From: Buddleja alternifolia
Taxonomy: Eukaryota > Streptophyta > Magnoliopsida > Lamiales > Scrophulariaceae
NCBI GenBank assembly: GCA_019426215.1
Contig: CM033394.1
Span: forward strand, 47,614,423-47,678,422
Direction: 5' to 3'
Length of the DNA: 64,000 bases
Below the pieces are notes generated by a model, which had not been told where the DNA came from, did no database searches, and worked only from the letters and a program-made list of their open reading frames with translations. Of this stretch, positions 46,926-58,365 are shown piece by piece (positions within the stretch are counted from its first letter, which is position 1; every line of letters begins with the position of its first letter). The translations under genes and the position numbers were made by a program.

Positions 46926-47566
46926 ACCTCTGCATCTCCGCCTGAACTAACTTGCTTGTCCTTCTTTCTCAGCTCATAACTGTACATGGCAGCACAAACT
47001 TCGCTAAGAGATACAGCAGCCTTCCCGTGAAGTAGAGTTGTTTCAAGAAACTCAAACTCCTCAGGAAGGGATCCCAGCAACATCAGAGCCAAATCCTCGT
47101 CTTTAAAAGTCTCATCCAAATTTATCAAATCGGTAACCAGTTGATTAAAACTGGTAATGTGACTATTCATAGTGGAACCCGAAACAAATGTGAAGCGAAA
47201 GAGCCGCTTCTTCAAATGGAGCTTATTCTGACAACTTTTCTTCAGAAACTTCTCCTCCAGTGCCATCCACAATTTATATGCCGAGTTTTCTTTCGAAAAC
47301 GCATATCTCTGCTCTCTGGATAGACACGAACGAATTGTTCCACATGCCAACCGATTCATCATACTCCAATCTTTTTCCTCTATATCATTTGGTTTCTTTT
47401 CTTCAATAGCTAAGTATAGACCTTGTTGAAAGAGTGCGTCTACAACTTCGCTTTGCCACATACCAAAATGGCCTGTGCCATCAAAAGGCTCCACTGCCAA
47501 TCGCATATTCGCCACAGTGGTTCTTGCCCAAATGGACGACGACGATGCTTTTGAGGTAACTTCCAT
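46853..47566 (-). CDS. Copia B gag polyprotein
   Basis: 237 residues from ATG 47566. UBN2/gag-type domain: VEPFDGTGHFGMW near residue 26, YKLWMALEEKFLKKS in the middle, LPEEFEFLETTLL near 170. The frame ends at 46853, while the zinc knuckle and pol lie in the -1 frame from about 46925. Plant Copia elements usually have one continuous ORF, so a single-base deletion in the 73-bp overlap is the likeliest cause. Confidence 0.9.
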   Translation of the reverse strand: MEVTSKASSSSIWARTTVANMRLAVEPFDGTGHFGMWQSEVVDALFQQGLYLAIEEKKPNDIEEKDWSMMNRLACGTIRSCLSREQRYAFSKENSAYKLWMALEEKFLKKSCQNKLHLKKRLFRFTFVSGSTMNSHITSFNQLVTDLINLDETFKDEDLALMLLGSLPEEFEFLETTLLHGKAAVSLSEVCAAMYSYELRKKDKQVSSGGDAEVCSSEVVHKTKTKERKGDPSPGIN

Positions 47567-47702
47567 TTTTGGTTACAAATTATTCTTCAATAGCCCTCCA
47601 AATGCGAAAGCCAAATAGCCCGGGAAAACTTTTCTGATGTGGAAGATCAGATTAAACTGCGACCATAGAGCATACTCAGAATACCCGAGCTCTGATACCA
47701 CT

Positions 47703-48184
47703 TGTTGTGGAACTCAGAGTCATATTCCACCAAATATAGAAATAGCGAGGAAAATATTGTACTAGAAAACCACACTAGATTTAATTCCCAGGAAAGATTG
47801 GAGGCGTCACAACGGTCGCGCTTAAAACCCAACCTCCTCGACAGAATTAACTAGACGAATTTAATAGCACAATATAACACTACAACTATAACTAACAATG
47901 GCTACTTGAAGAATAGCACAAAATAAAGAACACCAAATTTAACGAGGTTCGGCTAATTTAGCCTACGTCCTCGGACCCCACCAAAATATTTCACTAAAGG
48001 ACTAAAGTGAAACTATTACAAACTATAGAGGAAGAAAGAAGAAATTGCTAAAAGACTTAGGCAATTTGGGATGTTTTTCAAAGTGAAAAGGTGGTCTTCT
48101 TTTATACAACAAATGAGCCCACCCTTTACAAATTCTATCTATGTGGGATATTTTCCTCTTTAAAAAATAAGCCACACTTCAACA
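47703..48184 (-). repeat. 5' LTR of Copia B
   Basis: 482 bp, about 99.6 percent identical to 43053-43534 by eye. Confidence 0.95.
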
Positions 48185-49318
48185 GGGAGTATGACCATAA
48201 AAGTCTCATGACATTATGAAATGTCGGATTTAGTCATAGCTACTGTCCTAAGGGTAAACCTCTCAGCACAGCCTCACCAAAATACCAGACAAATTGAAAC
48301 TCCCTGATAGAGGTGGCCAATTGACCATCTAGAAATGCTTCTATAGACCTCGTGTTGAACAATGGGTATTCTATATTATCCCATATACATAGTGCATGCA
48401 ATTGTTGATGTGTCAATAATCTATATCTATACTACTATAAAAATCTGGATCTTGGAAGTTGTTTCTTCCAATTGTGATATTACAATATTACCCTTACTTA
48501 AATTTACCACATTTGTTTAAATAATTAAATAATTATTTGAGACTCTACATTAAACATTTGAGACTCTTCATTTTCTTGAAATTTTTCATCTGAAAATGCA
48601 GGTAAGCTCAAAGGTCCCTTAATGAATTTGTCATAAATAAAATTACCAATACAAGCCAATCATGATAGTAGAGAAATCAAACACTCCTTATTAATTTGAG
48701 CAACTTTTCACATTCAAATAGTAAAAATGTCACCTCTCCAACTTCCCAAAATCATTCCAAGATTACTATAAATATAATCTTGATATCTGTCAATTCTCGT
48801 ACAATTTAGGCTCTAAATCTATCTCTTTTTTTTTCCTTTTAGTTTTATAGTATTGTTAAATACATTATATTTCAAAATGTTTCATATGAACAAGTTTGAA
48901 TTAGATTTTTTTATTATATTTCCAGATATAGTACTTGAATATTGGAATTCTTTAGCATATAAATATATATTCTACGTGCAACGCATATACACTCTACTAG
49001 TCTATAGAAATGGGTGAATAGAAGCATTGAAAGTAATGGTCAAAACTAGAGTGGTGAAGTTGAAGCTGAAAAAAAGGGATAATTACATGCATATATGCCT
49101 CCTCACTTATTGGGTAATTACCACAAGCCTCTTGAGGTTTTGCAATCTAACAAGATGCCCCAGATCCGGAAAGAAATGAGTGAAATTGAAATATTTTTAC
49201 TGAAGGGGGAAGTTATGGTAATTTCTCTGACCTCAAAGTATTTTTAGAAATTAGGGTCTCAAGCAGCCGGTGTCTATGTTATTTACACTTGAAAAATTGA
49301 AGGAAAGTGCAGTTTTAC
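48185..49318. other. Rest of CRK B intron 1
   Basis: 48185-48400 aligns with CRK A intron 1 near 32220-32360 (AGCCTCACCAAAAT, AATGCTTCTATAGACCT). A Helitron-like element follows. 49010-49310 is unrecognised. Confidence 0.6.
48426..49000. mobile_element. Helitron-like non-autonomous element
   Basis: 575 bp starting TCTATACTACTATAAAA and ending CACTCTACTAG, placed between A (48425) and T (49001). The 5'-TC, CTAG-3' and AT insertion site fit plant Helitrons. The expected 3' hairpin is weak (TGC-AAC-GCA), so confidence is moderate. The segment is absent from CRK A intron 1. Confidence 0.5.
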
Positions 49319-50077
49319 CTCTTGAATTCCCATGTCCACGTATAGGAGGATTAAGGAAATAGTTATCCAAGTACCTCATGACACCCCGTGTTCAAAGCCC
49401 GGCCCTCGGATGAAGGCAAGCATCCTGATATAGTTGTAGATGCATTCTCCAAACAAGCCCTACAATAACTAGTACTCAGTGTCCTCCAACAGTTTGCCAA
49501 AACATAAACCGAGTCATTTACTGCCCTGGAAACTATCACCTTGGCCCGTGCATACCCGTTATTGTTTGGTGCATCTGAAACCGCCCGTGATATAGCCCGC
49601 CTTGCTGATCCTTGAAAAGCTGGATCATTTCGAGTTATATTTCCATAGACAGCATGGTTGTTTGGCCCAGTATACTCTTGAAAGAAACTATAATTCTCCA
49701 ATCGCATAAAGCATCCATCAAGATAAGTCTTCCCTCCATTCCACGGATAGCACTGAGGAATAACGGTACGGGCTTGAGCATAGCATAATATGCAAAAAAC
49801 TAAAGAGAGATCGCCATAGCATTAGGCTAAACCGTAATCAGCATCGGGCCCTGAGCTTGTTAATGCTACGCCAAAGCTCGAAGTTTGTATTTGATCACTT
49901 ATGTTCTGCATGGTGGCAACAAAATCTGTCACGAAAAGGGTGCTGTTGTGTACAAGTTGGGTTCCACAGCTAAGGTTAACAGTTTGAGTTCTTGGATCTC
50001 AGCAAATAATGCATCTGGTAATAGCAAAACCAGCAGAATGGTAGTGGTAATAGATGGAACAAGAATTGCTTTTACAT
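49319..50077 (-). pseudogene. CRK copy B ectodomain exon 1, decayed
   Basis: Aligns with CRK A exon 1 over its whole length, with a preserved donor at 49318. The start codon at 50077 is followed directly by TAA (ATG TAA). An extra base lies near codon 27, and the position of the Gln before the first cysteine motif is TAA. A conserved Cys reads Tyr (HAVYGNI). The longest open piece, 49707-49363, still shows CWRTLSTSYCRAC of the second DUF26 domain. Not translatable as an ectodomain. Confidence 0.9.
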
Positions 50078-50108
50078 TATGCATATATGCTTTGCTTCTC
50101 AATTTTTC

Positions 50109-50294
50109 TATTGTAAATAATATTACTGTTTATTATTTTAGTCTTTTACGTCTCTTAGCTTGTATAGGTTTCCTTCCTTGTATAGGGGTCTTGTGTATAT
50201 ATGTATTATGCCGCTTGTATTAGGGTTTAACACACGTTAATGAAATACACAAAAACTTTTCCCTTCATCTCTGTGTTTTCACGTTACTTCTTCA
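50109..50294 (+). repeat. 5' LTR of Copia D
   Basis: 186 bp. A TATATATGTATTATG stretch is a possible promoter. Confidence 0.9.
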
Positions 50295-50406
50295 TGTTAT
50301 CTAGAGCAGGTTGAGGAATAAAATTCGAGGCTTCGCTACACCAAAGCAATCTCGATTCATCAACACTTTTGTTTTCTCTTAAGTCATTTTCCCTACCATT
50401 GAAAAC

Positions 50407-51280
50407 ATGACTGAAAAGAAGAATATTGATATATCTTCACCATTTTTCTTGTCACTGGTGGACAATCCGGGTGCGATGATTACGATGTGTGTATTAACCG
50501 GAGATAATTTTGACATGTGGGAGAAGGCTATGGTGAATGCTCTAAAGGCAAAGAACAAACTAGTGTTTGTAGATGGAACCCTAACAAAGCCGGCTGCTGG
50601 ATCGGTTGAGGAGGCTAATTGGGGATCGTGTAATTTGATGTTGATCTCATGGATATTTAACTCCATAGATAAATCAATTCAACCGAGCATCGCGTATGAA
50701 GAAACGGCCAAAGCCGTGTGGGATGAACTTCGAGAGCGTTTGCAGTCGGAAACGCACCTCGAATTCATGAACTTAAAGGCGATATAGCTTCGCTTAGGCA
50801 ACAAGGAATGACAATTGTGACGTATTATACTAAACTTAAGGGGATGTGGGACTAGCTAGCAAGTTACTCCAATGTTCCGAAGTGCACGTGTGGGGCTGCG
50901 AAGGAGTTTATTCAGGAACGAGAGGAAGAAAAGCTACACCAATTTCTAATGGGCTTGGATGATGCCGTGTTTGGAAAAATACGTTCCCAAACTTTGAATA
51001 TGGACCACTTCCCACCATTGGAAAGGCGTATGCTCTCATTACTCATGAGGAACGTCATAGGACGATCGACAAGGTCAAGAAGAGAAGGTGGAGGCTGTAG
51101 CTTTGGCTATACAAGCTGCTTCAAGAATGAAACCTGGACCTCAATCAAAATCGAAAGGAGTTGTTGAACGAAAGTGTGCGAATTGCAACCGAACATGTCA
51201 TGACATCTCTGGCTGCTTCGAGCTTGTTGGTTACCCCGATTGGTGGCGAGGCCCAAAGGGGCGTGACAAAATCGACTAAT
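50407..51280 (+). pseudogene. Copia D gag, frameshifted
   Basis: ATG at 50407 opens a 126-codon gag start (LTGDNFDMWEKAMVNAL, ending VWDELRERLQS) that loses frame near 50755. The continuing frame has an in-frame TAG near 50853, and the zinc knuckle (CANCNRTCHDISGCFEL) sits in another frame at about 51175-51225. Confidence 0.8.
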
Positions 51281-51308
51281 TACGTCTGCAAGGGCAGAAT
51301 AACACGAA

Positions 51309-52622
51309 TTGGGACGCTGCTCATCATGCAACCGGGAACCACCTGATAATGCGAGTGATATTCGAGGGATTTCGAATGAACAAATTCAATGGCTGTTGAG
51401 CATGCTTGACAAGGGAAACGATGAGAAACTTTATGGTAAGACTTGCAACGATTTCATATGGATTCTGGACAGTGGAACGTCCAACCATATGACAGGAGGT
51501 TTGACTCTCTTAACAAAAATTGGGGCTACAAATCCGCTTCCTGTTTCATTACTTAACGGGACGCACACGAATGCTACTAAACTGGGAGAAGTCGTTTTGA
51601 ATGAACATATCACATTAAAAGATGTTTTATATGTTCCGGGGTTGACTTGCAATTTTATATCTGTTCGTCAGTTAATTTCTGAACTACAATGCCAGATTAT
51701 TTTTGCTGATGCAATTTGTGTTATACATGACCACATTTCGAGGATGCCGATTGGAGTGGGTAAGCTTCAACGGGGGGTCTATTATTTGGCGTCGACAAAG
51801 TCACATTGTGCATTGAAGACCGTGATAGGGGATTCATACGAGATTTGGCATCGACGTCTGGGGCACCAAACTTATCAGCACTTATCTTACATTTCTAAAG
51901 TAGGTAGTTTAAAAAATAAAGAGAATTTGGTTTGTGATAGTTGTTTTCGAGCCAAACAAACTTGTTCTGTTTTTCCTTTAAGCAATAAAACTGGGGAGAA
52001 TTATTTTGATTTAATTCATTTCGATTTATGGGGCCCGTATAATAAAGCTTCTAGCATTGGTGCACATTATTTTTTGACTATAGTGGATGATCATAGTTGC
52101 TTTGTGTGGGTTTACCTTGTTAAGGAGAAAAGTGAAATGAGTCATTGTTTTATCAATTTCTCCAATCTTGTGCCAACCCAATTTGGAAAAATTGTTAAAC
52201 ATGTTCATAGTGATAATGGGATGGAATTTAACTCTGTGATTATGCGTGATTTTTATACTAAACACGGCATGGTACATGAAACGAGTTGTACACATACGCC
52301 TCAACAAAATGGGTGTGTAAAACGCAAACATAGAAATATTCTTGAAGTAGCTTGCGCTTTACGTTTTCCGGCTAATTTACCTCTTCGTTTTTGGGGAGAA
52401 TGTATCTTGACAGCAGTGTATTTGATTAATACAACTCCTACGGTAAAGTTGCAAGGCAAGTCACCGTACGAGTTGTTTTTTGGGGTTAACTCATTGTATA
52501 CTCATCTTAAGGTCTTCGAGTGCCTTTGCTATGCTCGGTGTGCACTGAAACCCACGGATAAATTTGCATTGAGAAGTCATCGTTGCATTTTTGTGGGATA
52601 TCCACATGGAAAGAAAGCATGA
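51309..52622 (+). pseudogene. Copia D protease and integrase, C-terminal stop
   Basis: Open for 437 codons. Protease motif WILDSGTSNHMT, GAG-pre-integrase IWHRRLGHQT, CDSC pair, integrase HFDLWGP and HSDNGMEF. The residue expected to be the catalytic Glu after QQNG reads Lys (QQNGCVKRKHRN; AAA in place of GAA). The frame ends at TGA 52620-52622 where Copia elements continue towards reverse transcriptase. Confidence 0.85.
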
Positions 52623-53055
52623 CAACTATATGATTTGGACAAATGTGAATTCTGAGTCTTGTGATGTGTCATTTCATGAAGGGGTGTTTCCTTTTCACGC
52701 AGGTTACGATACTTCACCAATACAAGCTGTTGAGCCTGAATATGGGTGCGTGTTGATGGAAGAAAATGATGTTGGCCTCAGTAACTTTGATTTAAGGGGG
52801 AGTCCTTCACCGGAATCCGGTGGTGGTATGGTTGATGTCCATGCTAATGAGAATGAGTAGGTTGATAAAACTGCTCCCGTGGTGCCCGAATCCGATTCTA
52901 GACCACGCCGGTTTGCGTGGCTTCTGGCAAAGTTGAATGATTATGTCGTCTACTCTACTATAACCCAGGGTTCGATATTTGATTTATAGATTGCCAAAGA
53001 CCCCCCGTCCTACGAACCACCACTCCATGAACACAACTCAGGTACTCGTTATCCT

Positions 53056-54663
53056 TTGGTAAATTATTTAACTTTCGATAAATTTTCTCAAGGGCATCAG
53101 TTGTTCTTGAATGCAATTGTCACGACTATTGAACCGAAAAGTTATCATAAAGCCGCCAAACATATTGAATGGCGCGAGGCCATGTCTCGTGAGATTGATG
53201 TTTTGGAGTTAAACGAGACGTGGACTTTGGAAGCTCTATCCCCTGAAAAGAAACGCATTGACTGTAAGTGGGTTTTTAAAATTATATACAAGTCTGACGG
53301 AACCATTGAGCGATACAAGGCACGGTTAGTGGCCAAGGGCTTCACACAGGTTGAGGGCCTCGATTTTCATGAGACTTTTGCTCTGGTTTCCAAGCTTTTC
53401 TCGGTTCGACTTTTCCTATTTGTTGTAGTGGTCTGAGGTTGGGAATTGCATCAGTTGGATATCAATAATGCATTCTTGCACGGGGATTTGGAAGAGGAGG
53501 TATACATGCATTTTCTCCTTGGTTTTCATGGTTCTGCAGATAAATTTTGTCGTCTAAGTAAATCCATCTATGGGTTGCGCCAAGCCTTGAGAAACTGGTT
53601 TGCAAAATTGAGTAGCGCGCTTCAAACTTATGGTTTTGAACAATCACGTGCAAATTATTCTTTGTTTACATATCGTCGTGGCTCTGTGTTTTTGAGCCTT
53701 CTCGTTTATGTCGACGATATCATCTTGGCTGGGAATGATAGTAAGGCTTGTGCGGATTTTAAATCTTATCTGCATACTTGTTTTCGTATCAAGGACTTGG
53801 GGGTGCGGGAGTATTTTTTGGGCATCGAAGTTGCTCGTTCCTCGTCCAGGATTTTTCTATGTCAAAGGAAGTATGCTTTGGATATATTGACTGAGACCGG
53901 TCTCCTTGGTTGCAAGCCGATTGGCACACCCATGCAGGATGGTCATCGACTTACTTTGTCAGACAGTGACTTGATGAAGGACGGCGCTCCTTATCGTTGT
54001 CTTGTGGGGCGCCTCATTTATCTCACAATCACGCGACCAGATATTTCCTATGCAGTTCACATTTTGTCACAATTCGCTTAAGCCCCTCGTACAGACCATT
54101 TTGAGGCCGCATTACGCGTGGTTCGGTACATCAAAGGGCATCTCGGCCAAGGACTTTTACTTCGTGCTAAAAATGATCTCAAGTTACGTGCCTTTTATGA
54201 CTCTGATTGGGCGAGTTGTCCTATTACTCGTCGTTCCGTTACTAGCTACTTTGTCATGCTTGGACACTCTCCCGTTTCATGGAAGACCAAAAAGCAAAAC
54301 ACTGTCTCTCGGTCCTCGGCTGAAGCCAAATATCGCGCCATGGCTGCAGCCGCGAGTGAGCTTCTTTGGCTCAAGACTTTTTTGGCCTCTTTAGGCGTTC
54401 TCCACTCTGATCCTATGACACTTTATTGTGATAGCCAATCGTCTATTCACATTGCTGCTAACCCGGTGTTCCACGAGCGTACGAAGCACATTGAGATCGA
54501 TTGCCATTTCGTCCGGGAACAAGTACAGTCTGGTTTGATTATCACTCAACATGTTCATTCGCAATATCAGCCAGTAGACACTTTTACCAAGACCCTTCCT
54601 CGTTCACAATTCTTATATCTTCTGGGCAAGTTGGGCATTCATAATTTGCATGCGCCAACTTGA
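53056..54663 (+). pseudogene. Copia D reverse transcriptase and RNase H with in-frame stops
   Basis: Three open blocks in succession, 53056-53436, 53446-54081 and 54118-54663, broken by stops at 53434-53436 and 54079-54081. Motifs: CKWVFKI, KARLVAKGFTQ, QLDINNAFLHGDLEEEVYM, LVYVDDIILAG, DSDWASCPITRRS and SSAEAKYRAM. The last stop TGA overlaps the purine tract before the 3' LTR. Confidence 0.85.
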
Positions 54664-54669
54664 GGGGAG

Positions 54670-54855
54670 TATTGTAAATAATATTATTGTTTATTATTTT
54701 AGTCTTTTACGTCTCTTACCTTGTATAGGTTTCCTTCCTTGTATAGGGGTCTTGTGTGTATATGTATTATGCAGCTTGTATTAGGGTTTAACACACGTTA
54801 ATGAAATACACAAAAACTTTTCCCTTCATCTCTGTGTTTTCACGTTACTTCTTCA
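54670..54855 (+). repeat. 3' LTR of Copia D
   Basis: 186 bp, partner of 50109-50294. Confidence 0.9.
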
Positions 54856-54860
54856 TTTTC

Positions 54861-57116
54861 TGTTAAAAGGAGATAGCAAGTAAGACAATTATTTAACTTC
54901 TTTCAAACAAAACTGAAAATAATGAAAGAAAAGAAGACGGCGGATTATAGATATTTAAGTAATGTGTACAATCAAGGGAAAGCAATTCTGTCTGTTTTTT
55001 TGTTTTACTTTTAACTTTAAATTTTAAGCATGAGAAACAGATACAAGAACAAGGACACCATCAAGATCACATTCTAGGCAAAACTTGAAAAAGAATCAAG
55101 CATGATTTAATTTACACTTCTTTATATTTTTTCTCTAGCGAAGAATTTTCTTGAGTTTAATAATTCTAAGAAAAAGATAACCATAAAAGCCCAAAACTTC
55201 GACTTTTTACCTCTTTTCTTTACATATTGCATTTGCACCTAAAGTTTGCAAGTTTATATAATGATAAATCAGTTGACTTGTTTTCAAAGGTAAAGAAGAC
55301 TTGGGGCAATCCTAAGTGGAGTTGGTTGGGCAGCTGAGCCTTGTGTCTTAGGGCACGGGTTTGATTTCTCTTCAAAGAATGCCTATTGACCTCTGCTGTG
55401 AGTTTGTCAGTTATGGACAACCTAGGATGAGTTATCTCTTTTGTGTGGTTTGCAGACTATTACACATGAGCGGAGTTTACCCAGTGCGCACTCTAAGGGT
55501 AGTGGTTGCGGGTTTCCCTCGTCATCAAAAAAAAAAAAAACAGAGAAGATAAAGAAGACTTGAAGAGAGAGAGAGAGTGGGCCCCGATAGGATGGCATGT
55601 CGATTCCCATTTCTCAATTTTTTCAAAAAAAAAAAAAATCATCAAAAATCTATTTATTTGACATCCACTAAAAATATCCCAAATAAATGTTACACTCCAT
55701 TTTCATTAAAAAAAAAGAACTCAAATTTCCTTGAAACATGGATTTAGGTGGCATTTGTCTCATATTTCCCTCAGTTCACCCAACAATGCAAAAACTTTTA
55801 TCCTCCAATATCTTAACATATTATTAAAATAATTTCATATCTTGATTTGAAATAATGCAGAGTATAAAATAAGATTCATTTTGCATATTTTTGGATATTT
55901 TAATCGTGAGTTTAAGTTAAATATATTTAGATTTTCTTATAAAATACAAACTCATCCAACTAATTTTGCGAAAAAAAATCCAATTTTTTTAATAAAAAGA
56001 AACATATTATATCACACCTTTGTATGAAAAAGACTCGTCCAAACACACTTACTTCATTATATCTTAATCCCTGAAAGATAAAGTGTCTACTTTTTCAATA
56101 GGGCGCAGAGAATTTTTGATAGATTTTAAGGTTAAAAGATTGAATACGACTAGGAAGCTGCTTCAACTTTTTTCTTTGTGCCCTTTTCTTGCCTTCAACT
56201 AAAAGATTAGAATGGATTTATCCTACGTTAATATATATATAGACACACGACTATGACTTAAGATATTAATTTTTTTTTCAATCGTAGGCGAAAGAGATAC
56301 CCTATTCCCATAAATTCAGCCCGATAATTTTTAATAATGAGTCACACCGACTCTCTAAAACTCCAATAAGAAGAAAAAAATGACAACTTGTAAAAGTCTG
56401 AGATTGAACCTAAGACCTCCCAAATAAAAATAGAAGCTGATACTATTAGACTAATAATAAAATAAGCTCTAATTACTCTCGAATGTTTTTGCTTCTGTAC
56501 TGATTAGAAAACTCCTTTTTTTTTTGGATTATTTATAAGTTTCTAGAAACTTTGGCTATGTTTGACCATATTTTTAAAAAGGGTTCAATGAAAAAACCCC
56601 TTTTGTGTTATAACATTTTTGCTAAAAATATCTTGGATTCAAGAAATAACCTAAACATCTCTGTGTTCTTAAAAAAATCTTCGAAAAAGTCAAATTTTAT
56701 TAAAAAGATAGAAAGAAATATAAATGTTTTTGGGTGAAATAATACTGTTTACCTTTTATATTGTATAACAAATGTATAAATGACATATAAGCATGTTAAT
56801 AAAGGTGAAAAACATGAAAAACATGTTCACTTTCTAATGAAATTTGGCTTCTTCACAAACTTTTTAAGAAAACAAGGGGTGATTAGGTTATTTTGTGATC
56901 CTAGGGGGTTTTAGCAAAAAATTTATAATACAAGTGTTTTTTTTTTTTTTTTTTGCATTTAACCCTTTGAAAAATAAATTTTCAGTTTTTTGGTGATATT
57001 TTCATTTTTTGAATCACCAAAAAATGAAAATTTATTCTCAAATCCATTTACTCCAAAAAATACTTATTCTCATTTCCTACTACACATTTTCTTGTACAAA
57101 TATTCATCATCTCACA
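54861..57116. other. CRK B upstream region and AT-rich spacer
   Basis: 54861 to about 56540 resembles the CRK A upstream DNA (33300-33460 and 35035-36560) and includes a SINE. 56540-57116 is AT-rich, with an A/T-run foldback near 56975-57030; no gene recognised. Confidence 0.55.
55304..55549 (+). mobile_element. tRNA-derived SINE
   Basis: About 246 bp. An A-box-like start (CCTAAGTGGAGTTGGTTGG) and a B-box-like GGGTTTGATTTC lie about 30-40 bp apart, and the 3' end is CCCTCGTCATC plus an A14 run. Perfect 13-bp duplications TAAAGAAGACTTG lie at 55291-55303 and 55550-55562. The paralogous CRK A upstream DNA has the single copy at 35195-35207, a true empty site. Confidence 0.88.
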
Positions 57117-57416
57117 TGGGGGTGTAAGGTGAGTCGAGCTGGCTCGCGAGCCTAGTGAGCCAGTTCGATTAAAGCTCGGCTCGAGCTTATTCAAGAACAG
57201 AGCTGGAGCTTGCATTTGAGTATTCATAAACTCGTGAGCTGGCTCACGAGCTTTTACCTATTATTATATTTATATATATATAGATATATTTATGTTTACT
57301 TAATAATATATTCAATTTTTTTGCAATCTTATTTCTACACATTATATTTGATCAAATGATATTGAATAAATATATATTTCACATGTTAAATCTCAACTTC
57401 CGTATATGTATATTGA
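57117..57416. mobile_element. Left end of a hAT-like element, truncated
   Basis: GGGGGTGTAAGGTGAGTCGA followed by repeated GAGC/GGCTCG motifs, like the termini of the hAT-like elements elsewhere in the window. No second terminus was found; the Gypsy LTR begins at 57417. Confidence 0.4.
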
Positions 57417-57911
57417 TGATGGTCAAAATTGTCAATCGTTGAATGCCACGTGTTTGACCACGTGGGGGTGGAGGAACCTATCCAACGTACGAAAAACTAG
57501 GTTGGGGGTTGATGAATGTATAGACTGCACTCGAATGTAGCGAGCTGCCACGTACCCGATGAATGTGGGATCAAGTCAATTCGTAGTTCTGTGTTGGTTT
57601 TACTCTCAGTTTTTGCCAGTGGATTTTTCTGGAAAGAGTAGATAATGAGCCTTTCCCAACTCCTTCAAGGTATTTATATGAAGTTGGCGATGGGCTATGG
57701 GCCATGGGCTTCACTTTGTTAGCGGCTCATCAAGCTTGATAATATTACTCTTAGACTAATAAAATAACCCAAGTATTCTTAATAGGTCGTCAGCCCTTTT
57801 GGGCTTGACTAGCATGCTAATCGTGGATTTTAGCCCACGGGCGGCGGCTAGGACCTAGTCGGGGATACGTGTAATTACCGTAATGCCCTTAAACATTTTT
57901 GGTGCACATCA
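57417..57911 (-). repeat. Gypsy-type LTR fragment partner
   Basis: 495 bp with TGATG/CATCA inverted ends. On the minus strand it starts TGATGTGCACC and is preceded by a purine tract (GGGGGGGGCATTA), the layout of a 3' LTR after a polypurine tract. The other LTR is absent. Confidence 0.65.
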
Positions 57912-58365
57912 TAATGCCCCCCCCAATAATAGCTTAGGAGATAGTTTGCTTTTCTACCCCATTTTAGTTGATTTAACCTATGACATCCCCGCCTCAATAG
58001 AGCGTCTTCTGGGAGTCGTAGGCCTTTCATCTGGGGGCATCTCATAAATGGGCGAGAATTCGGCCTTGCGGTCGGGTCGCGTGGCTTACGTCCTTGCAGC
58101 TCGACCGCGAGGTGCATTGCCTCGCTATTGAGGCCGCTATTCCGTGAGGCATTGCGCCTTGTGGCTTGGCCACGAGGCGCTTGTTTTAACCCCGAGAACG
58201 TTGAGTAATTCCGGGGGTATACTTTGAGGGGCGACGTTGGGGTCGGCTTACCTCTCGCTGATTTCTTTTACTTAGTCCCTTTGGGTGTGCTCGATTTTTG
58301 TGTGTGTGCTATCGTATTTAGATAACATCTATTATAGATTAGTTATTGATGGAACCCCTTTATTT
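57912..58365 (-). mobile_element. Internal 3' remnant of the Gypsy element
   Basis: GC-richer DNA between the LTR and CRK C with no long ORF. It contains repeated GAGGC and GACCGC wording, typical of non-coding internal regions of large Gypsy elements. It is cut off before 58431, where CRK-derived DNA begins. Confidence 0.45.

Larger units (their letters stand above)
43053..48184 (-). mobile_element. Young Ty1/copia element B inside CRK B intron 1
   Basis: 5132 bp with two 482-bp LTRs differing at about 2 positions, so insertion was recent. Primer site TGGTATCAGAGC at 47700-47689, purine-rich tract AAGGTGGAGATT before the 3' LTR, flanking 5-mers GTGAG and GGGAG (4 of 5). It is inserted in the same orientation as CRK B. 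Gag and pol are long and open apart from one frameshift. The second integrase Asp reads Asn. Confidence 0.96.
50109..54855 (+). mobile_element. Ty1/copia element D with TA...CA termini, in the CRK B leader
   Basis: 4747 bp with two 186-bp LTRs (about 4 differences) and perfect TTTTC duplications (50104-50108 and 54856-54860). The LTRs start TATTGTAAATAA, not TG, and end TTCTTCA. The start is fixed by the target duplication and by the purine tract TGAGGGGAG ending at 54669. The primer site is degenerate (TGTTATCTAGAGC from 50295). Orientation is opposite to CRK B, whose leader it splits. The coding region is full of stops. Confidence 0.93.

Noticed and set aside
47689..47700. tRNA-like sequence TGGTATCAGAGC
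   Set aside because: It is the primer binding site of Copia B, complementary to the 3' end of a tRNA, not a tRNA gene. The same applies to 4261-4268 and 60998.
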